Shown here piece after piece: positions 53,401-62,400 of a stretch of DNA of 64,000 bases. The translations under genes and the position numbers were made by a program. Origin of the DNA: Strongylocentrotus purpuratus (taxonomy: Eukaryota > Echinodermata > Echinoidea > Camarodonta > Strongylocentrotidae). The notes beneath the pieces are model-generated. The model saw nothing but the letters and a program-made list of their open reading frames with translations, was not told the DNA's origin and did no database searches. The DNA lies in assembly GCF_000002235.5 (NCBI RefSeq), contig NW_022145609.1, positions 37,560,130 through 37,624,129 of the forward strand. Reading direction: 5' to 3'. Position 1 is the first letter of the stretch, and each line of letters begins with the position of its first letter.

Positions 53401-56400
53401 AATATGATGTTAATAGTTTGATTTTTTTAGCTAAATTGTATTGTATGATGTTGTCCGTTTTTGTAGTATTTTCTGGCCAGCCCGGTAGATAATAATTTGA
53501 TAGTCCCTTATTGTAGAAATCCGCTCTTTTAAAAGTCTGAATAGGGATAATGCACCTAATTTTAAACTCGACTTTAGCAGTCCATTTAGGAGTTACATGT
53601 TGTAAATCAATTCCAAAGCTATATCAGAATCCGCCCACAGTCATGAAGTAGTAATTTGAATTATTCCTTGTAAGTGGATTCCACTAGCTTGAGCGTTAAT
53701 TTTCACTCCAAAAGAAGAGTGGATTTACAATATACTGTCCATCTTGTAGAGAATAGACCGAACTAATCCAGAATTAGCGCATGTCCAAAATGATCCCTAA
53801 TGATACTGACAGATATTTCAATAGTAGCTATGGTTGCAGATAATGCTTGAACATGAACATTTACAATAGGGCTTATATGAACGTAGGTTATGCCTGGTGC
53901 TCACGGTTAATAATAAAGTTGGCTTGTTGACCTTCTCAGCGTAGTGCTATCTGATGCACGACTGATGCGATACTTGCACCATGTTTAGAAAGACATCGTT
54001 CAAAATAATTAAAAAAACTGCAAAACAAAATAGTTCAATTCAATTCAAAATAACATTTAGCTCTCTTCCATTTCCTTTATTATCAAAATACTGAAGTATA
54101 TATGTTCATACGCAATGACGAGCAATTTAACAATCATATCAACAGTTTTAACGCACAAAAACGGCGTATATCCAAAAATGAAAGGCTTGTGTAGGACACA
54201 ACTTAGAACAATAGACTATGAATATAAGAGCAGAAACAATGCAATAGTGTTTTTAGCCTATTGCATGCTGGAGCTGACGAGTAGGCCTACTCGATTCAGC
54301 CTATGAGAGAAACAGGGTTCAGGAGTCATTGGGTGAATAACCTGTGTACTATATTTAGCAGAGGTATTATCGCACTTGAAATGACGCATGGTGTTGAACG
54401 AGCATGAAAAAATGAACAATTCTTCTTCTCGCCGATGATCTTTACGTCGTAGGGGACGTATTACGTAACTCCCTCTTCCAATCTCTCATCACTTACTTCA
54501 AATAAGGTGCATGCAGACCCTTTACATTCAAGAAAATTCCTTTTGACCCCCCCATCATTATTTTGGCAATTTGTCTGTACCTGCATTAAGGTATATTTAT
54601 AATAATATTTTACCTGCTAAGAATTACATTAGTTTCTTTGATTTTTTGTCTGTAATTTTTTTTTTTTTTTCATTTCTATGCACGTTACTGGTATGTTTTA
54701 CTTATATGCTTGTTATTTTCCATTATGGTAGGCCTACATTCTGCATAATTAAACACCTAATGTTGCCACGCACGATTGTTTGTAATATAAATGCCATTTT
54801 TAATTGAATTGCATTTCAGGATCGTTATTGGTGTGTGGCAGCATATTGTATACAACGAGTACATGCCAGCCCTTTTGGTCCCGTAGCGACTGACCATTTC
54901 AAGCTCTCTATTAAGCCTGGTCGCAAGGAAGTCCCAGACTACAATGAGAATCTAAGTGCTACCATGAGCAACGTGTTCGCTTCAGCAGCCTACCGTTTGG
55001 GACATAGCCAGGTAACGAAACGCCATTATAATCACTTTTTTTTCTTCTTTTAGAAATACGTGCTCTCTGTTATTCTACAGAGTGGGTGCATGTCATCCAA
55101 ATTTGATGTAGAACAGTAATTCAGAGCATGCGCCAGTACTTCAACAAACACTGTTTATTTCTACTCACTAGGTCTGCGATATCATTCTTACATGATGCGT
55201 CAGAGACCGCGACAGAGGCCGACGCCTCCTTCCACGTCAGTCAATGACGCATCAAGTGGGACGGGGATAAAACAAATTCTGTAAGTGTGCTTTTAATTCC
55301 TTGTGCATTAGATTCCGGTGGAGCGTGAGATCTGTGATAACGACCACCGTCAGATACCGGGTCAATCACTGACGCAGTGATGCTTCAAAAAATGTGGTCA
55401 GCAAATGAGGAAGTGGGAATAATTGAATGTAATTACTCTTTTTTATCCTTGCACTTTAGATTCCGAGCGAGCTTGAGATCCGTGATAATAAGCACTTCTC
55501 TCGGACCGCTGTTCCCCTCCATCACGCCTTCTTTAACGCCTCTGCTATGCACGATGCAGCAAATGTAAGACTACTTGGAGTTAGGGATATGATTAGGGGG
55601 AGATCTGTTTTGATTTGATTTCATTTGATTTCTTCTCATTCGTAAAGCAATTGAACAAAGCATGAGAACATATTTGACATTGTTTTGATATAATGAATTT
55701 CGTGCCCTGATATCGTGGCAAGATAATTGTAGCTGTGAAAGCTGAAGAGACAGTAGACTGATTGATTGATTGATTGATTGATTTGGGTATGAGAAGTAGG
55801 CTGTAAAGGAAACCATCAATATTACACATCGGAAGATTGACAAATAAGTTAATTATTTCAAAGCTTGTGAATATCTCACATCAAAATTACATTTCAATAT
55901 TAGACACGATATATAATTATGTAGGGAATAGGTATGTTGTCATAATTCAATATTTATTGATTCCATTCAATCATAAATATATACATTAAAAATAAATAAT
56001 ATACTGGACAATAACAAAACAATACAACAGGAAACAAATATCTATCTATATAAAATAAACATATGTTATAAGTGAAGAAGGAATACAAAATTGAATTTCT
56101 TGTTATCACATAAAATAATATACAGGGGTTAAGTACTTGTAATAAATAACATTTGAATTTCCTTTTAAATCCATTAAAATTTCTAGTTTGACATATTTCC
56201 TGAGGAAGTGCATTCCAGACGAGAGGTGCAGTATGTTTAAAAGAAAATGACACAAAATTATAATCACGATTACATGTTAATTTTGCCATCTCAGAATGGG
56301 ATGAATGGATTTGTTCTTGGAAACATCGCTCAGAAAGTGAACAAGGTTGACCGCCATGTTACTTCAGCAATTCAGGGCCATCTCTTTGAGGAGGAGGAAG

Positions 56401-59400
56401 ACGGGTGAGTCAATCGTGATATTGTACATGAGGCATCATTTGCCTGACGTATAGATAGGAATGCGTCAGATGACTGGACATGTGCGACAGTTGATGCACT
56501 GTGTGATTGTGATATTGTAGAGAAAGTGATTGCAACATGAATAATGCAAAGATTGCTTTTAATTTCTTGTGGATCCACGACTTTGTTTATACAGTCTTGA
56601 TTAGTGCAGGTGATTACGCAATCGAAATGACGTCTAATGTGTAATGGCATATCTTGTATCACATACCGCACAAGGGATGAAATTCGCTTCTCACTGCTGG
56701 CGGGACAGTATAGCGAAAAATATTGACCGGCAAGACACGGCATAATTCTACTAATAACAGACATGTTTTGTTAAAGTATCTCTTTTGAATTGAAACCTAA
56801 AATGGTATATCTTGTATCACATACCGCACAAGGGATGAAATTCGCTTCTGACTGCTGGGCAGTATAGCGACAAAATATTGACTGGGGAGACACAGCATAA
56901 TTGTACTAATTACAGACATGTTTTGTTAAAGTATCTCGTTTGAATTGAAACTTGGAATACGGTAAATAAAACAAATATTGACTGCTTATTTCCCTAGTCA
57001 CGGTTAAACAAATCAAGCTCCTTGGTGATCTTAGTGACCTTACTGCACCATGCCCCTTTTGGAGCAAAGTACAGTTTCAAGATCACCTTGGGCAATAGCT
57101 TTAACTTTACCCCTCGAAGCAGTCATTATTTATCTAGTATTTCTTGGATGATACTCATGAGCTTGATTGGTGGCGCAAGGCTTGAACATGAAGTGTCACC
57201 AACTACGGGGTAAATATACAAGAAATATGAGCAAAAATATTCATTCATTTCATTTTACTGCCTTAAAAGAAGATAAAAACCCTGTATACCTCATTCATTT
57301 TTAGATTCGGTTTGGATCTCCTTGCAATGAATATTCAGCGTGGACGCGAGCATGGCATCCCTTCTTATGTGGAGTACCGTGAGATGTGCACACCTAAACG
57401 ACCAAAGATAGAATCTTGGGACGACCTTAAAGGAGTGTTTCTGGATGATGGTCTCCTTGACGAACTCCAGGAGCTCTACGGGTAAGTTACACCCCTCTCC
57501 TACACAATCAAACATCAAAACAAACAATCAAAGAAACAGACAAACAATGAAAAACATTGTGTACCAATGGAACTCTCATCAGCATCAATGCTGTTCTTCC
57601 TGAAGGCCATGCAACAAGTCACCCAAGCAATTGTCAGGTTCCTATTTACACCTAGATGGAGAGTGGCAGATGTGGATAAATATCCTGCCGAAGGACAGTA
57701 GTGCCGGGCTGGGAATCAAGTCCACAAACTTTGGACTGATAGTCAGGCGGGTGTTTCCTTTAACCCTTTGCCTAAGGGCACCGGGTGCTCTGTGTACAAA
57801 GTCTATGGGAATATCAGAATCTGGAAGGGAACGGGTTCAAAATGCAGATAAAACCTTCAGTCTTCTTTGGGCAATCTTTGTCTGTCTGTGGCGTTATCCA
57901 GGAGAGGATTGGAGCTGGCATATAATTCTCTTTAATAGACCGGCACCCCCCCCCCCCCCAAACAAAGTTGTAGAGGGTCTGTATGTCGTGGGGGCTTCCT
58001 TTAATAATGCAAATACAACCCTTCATGGCTATCTTTCACTGTGGCGTATCCAGCATAGGCTTTATTGGACCAGGATCTATTGACCCCCACCCCTAAAAAT
58101 GAAATTAAAAACAAAGTTACAGTGGCCTTTACGCCGTCCTGGAACAATTGCTTCAGATTGCGTCATAGATATAGGGTTAGGTTTGCAATAATTAAGGTTT
58201 TACGTTCTAGGTTTGGGGTTTGGGTTAGGTGTAATGTATGATACGGGGCTAAGGGGCAATCCAACCCTTTGTATGAAAGCAGAAAATCAGATAGACAGTA
58301 TGAAGAAAGTGTGAAATATATCGGACTAATAATAAAAAAAGTTTTAATGTTTTAATGTTTGAATTACAAGACCCCTAAGTCTAAGCAATTCTCAAATTGG
58401 CAAATTGGTCGATTTGTGAGGTAGTCGCAGATAACTATCCTGTGTCATGTACAAAAATATTATTAATTTCTGTGTTTCTCCTAAATGCCTACTCCCTTGG
58501 GGGTGATACTCAAAATATATCATGGAAAGCACATTACCGTAGGCCTTCTAAAGAGAAAAGACCCTTCTCAGTCATACATTTTTGATAAATTGAAAATGTT
58601 GTCATTTTGTGTGGCTGAACAAATGGGAAATTTGCCTGCCACTACATCACAGAGACATTACGAATTCAGCCAATTTGATGAGCTTTCAAAATATTCTTTT
58701 TTTGTCCGATTTCATTCTAACTTTCACCAGTCTACTTTTCTGCCTTCAACAAGATTAGTTTGCTATCAAGGCTGAATTGCCTTTTAAAGTTGGGAATTCT
58801 GTTTGCCTAGGAAAATATGCCCTCGGAGCTAGTGTCATACAATAGGTAAATCCACCATTCTTTAGGGCTATCTGTCACTAGCATATCCTGGGCTGTAGCC
58901 TTGCCAGTGCCCCCCCCCCTCCCACTGATAAGCCATTTTCTTTGACTCCAAGCCAGGAGCATAATGTCCCTGGGGCATCATGTCGCATACCCTAAAATGG
59001 TAATATAAAGTCAACGACTTCAGTGAGAGCAACTCGAGGGTAATTTTGATATCCTATTCTTTATCCCCAAGAACTTATTTCCAGGACCCTGTCTTATAAA
59101 AAGAGTTTTGATTGATTCGAATCAATCTCAAGTCCTCTAATCAATCGCAATTTTGCATACCCCTATTTCTTATTTACATAGTTGTGATTGATATCGATAG
59201 CAAATAACTTGCGATTAATATCAACTTTTTATAAGATGATGTACTAATAACATAATAATAATCAATATTGATAAATAATAATTGGGTCCTATCTACCCAG
59301 CCCCAGGATAGCCTCATCAGTATTAATACTGATCTTCCTGCGGCCCCTGCAATTATTATTACCCCAGCATTGCCAGATACCTTCCAACCATGTAAGTCCA

Positions 59401-62400
59401 TCAGCAATGTGGGAGTAACACTTGAACCATCTGTGAACTTCAGTCTTCATGTCAACCTTCTCAGCAGAAGCATCAAGTACAACCTACGTAACCTTTGGAG
59501 GGTGAGGCGGTTTATCAATACCGTATTAGCCGGCGATAAGGCCGCAGTGCCGCAAAGGCCACACCCCCAACTTTGACATTTCGTAGAGGAAAAAAAAAAA
59601 AAAGAGAGAAAAAAACCGGACCAAACAAAATAATTGTAATTTTCTCGTAGAACACTCTTTTTTTTTACAAACTGATACCAAATTCATCAATATTCTTATA
59701 AATTTACAAGAAGTTTACCTAAAAAATGATCGTAATTTAGCAGATCTTCATTGATTTTTAAGCTAGTACTGTATCGCACTCAGATTTGGGATCCTACAAT
59801 GCCCCTACCCCGATGTGCGATGTAATCCAGAATTGCGTTTTCAACCTAACTGCCTTAGCACCTTCGTACACTACCTTGCGTTGCGCGGCATCTGCTAGCT
59901 CCGTAAGTAACGGTCTGTCCCTTCTTTTCCTTTTTTGGCGATGCAATATATGGTACGGACTTAGATCTAGATCTATCGGCAGATTTTTATTACAAAAATA
60001 AGTTATGCTTTTTCTTTTCGTCTTCATGTCAACTGTGTTGTGTGGAGTTATTCTAGAATTGTCCTGTGCCATTGTGTAGTCATCCAACCGTTCATAGTCC
60101 CATTTGTTCAAATGGACGTGCTGTTTTGACCGCTGAATTTTGTTGTTGTAGCGTAAAGGCCGCACCCCGACTTTTTGATATTTTTTCTTCCAAAAACACT
60201 GCGGCCTTATCGCCGGCAAATACGGTAAGCCAGAGGCACCTTGGTCGCCTTCAGAGACTACAAAACTCAGCACCAAGGCTTGTCTTTTCTGCTCCTCTTC
60301 AGACTCACATACAACCTCTTCGACTTGAACTCTATTGGCTGCCTGTACAACAGAGAATAGCTTTTAAGATCCTACTACAGGTCTCTCAACAACCGATGTC
60401 CCCCGTACACAGCCGACTGCTTTGTTCGTCGTCCTCGAGAATCCATGACACATGCTCCGCCAACAAATGCTCCGCAAAAAGCGACAATTGCTCCGCGACA
60501 TTTGCTCCAACGTCAAATGCACTGCCGACGTAGCGGGAGTGACCCGTAAAAGACAAATGCTCCCTTTTGCAGCGAAAAAAAAGATAGGAAGAAAGGAAAA
60601 GAAAGCATGGAAAATAAAAGGTCAAGAAAAGAAAAGGCAAGGGAAAAGGGACACAAAACAGAATATAGGAAGATTTAATTTTCATATTCTTGCATTGGCC
60701 TAAAACTTTGTGTCGGTATAATTAATGACGGTAAATCCTGCCAGCGGGGCGTCGCCACACGTCGGGGAAAATGAGAAATAAAATGTATGAAATATAGGCC
60801 TACATGCTCGTGAAATAATCATCGATTAATAAAAGGGGTGGTAGGCAGGCAGAAAAAGGGAATCTATATAAGTAATACGCTAAGGCTCCGCGGGGGGCGC
60901 GAAGTCTCCGCGAGCCTTTGTATTCTATTGTTTTTTAATGAGATCGCCGACCGAAGTTGGTGCGGCTATCTCCTCCTGAACCCTCCCCTCGGGGTACCCT
61001 TGCCCGGTGCCATCGTCCGCGGGAGAGTCTACTCTGTGGAATTGGCTATACTCCGCCCGAGGTCCTCATCCGTGTCGACGTCCAGGGCGAAAACAGACGC
61101 GATATGCATAATGCAGGATATGCATGACGACAGAGATACCTCATGGATATTCAACATTACATCAGTATCAAAGAGACACACGACAGACGACGAACAACTC
61201 ACATTATGTTGCGTATTAAATGCTCTATGCAAAGGGCGGGATTACCCCCCGAGTAAGCCATCTTGCTATAGGGTGTGCTTTGTACTAGCTGCACAAGCCA
61301 GAGAGATACACGGGGCTAATTCCCGTCGACGTCCAAACTGAGAGACCTATTTTCATCATGATTGCCGCGATTTTTATATATATAGTTTTCGTGAATGGAG
61401 GTATGAAATCAAAGCTTATTTTGGGATTACTACGGCCATGTATACTAAATTTTGATTATCATTTTCTAAAGGAAAGTTTTCACAAGAAAACCATTGGACT
61501 GACAGTTCAGTCGCAAGCTGCCTTCAGTCAACACACAGTGCAGTGCTGCTGTGCAGTGTGTGTGAGTTGAGATGAGCTTGCAGGAAGCTCCAACACCGGC
61601 ACCGCGCACCGTAGGCGTCCGACGCCTGCGGCGCCGGTGTTCGAGCTTCCTGGAGTTACGCTGTAGTGTGTGTGAGTTCAGCTGAGCTGAACTTGAGTCG
61701 AAGAGATTTGACACTTTGAAATTGTTATCTGTTGGTTTGAATCATTATTGCCGCGATTTCAATATAGTTTCGTGAATAGATTTACGAAACCTGAGTTTAG
61801 AATTAGTAAAAGTATTACTAATGTCTACGTTTTTAAATGACTGTCTGATTTTCTTGTGAAAATTTTACTTTGAAAAATGATTATCGAAATTCATAGTCAG
61901 AAATAATCACAATCTAGGGTCTATTATGTTACAGTTCTTGCATCAAATCAATGCATGAAAACTTAGTTATTGAACTAGAATTTTTTTTTTTTTTTTTTAA
62001 ATAGGCAATGATGAAGTAGGAAGCCTGAAACCTTAGACTACTAAACAAATCTCAACAAAGTGTAGGCCTATCCTTTTATGAATTAATGAAAAAGTAGCCC
62101 CAGAAAAAAGAGCCCCCGAAAGTTGAAAAAGTAGCCCCTGAAAATTTCCTAAAAATTTGAAATGGAGCCCCCGAAATGAAAAACTTAATTTTTTGCCTGC
62201 GCCCCCTCTAGAATCCCACGGATTTCTGCGGGTCCTGAGTTGAGTGTATATATAATATAGGCGTGGGGTCCACGGGTTTTAAGGGGCCATAAACCCCCAA
62301 AAGCTCGGGGGTTACGTTCTTCAAAGTTGGGGGGGGGGGAGATCAGATCGCAGCGAGTTGAGTGTATATATAATATAGGCGTGGGGTCCACGGGTTTCAA

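Noticed and set aside
57631-58083. 150-codon frame in peroxidase intron 11
   Set aside because: Its start covers a SINE and the rest is non-conserved intron sequence.
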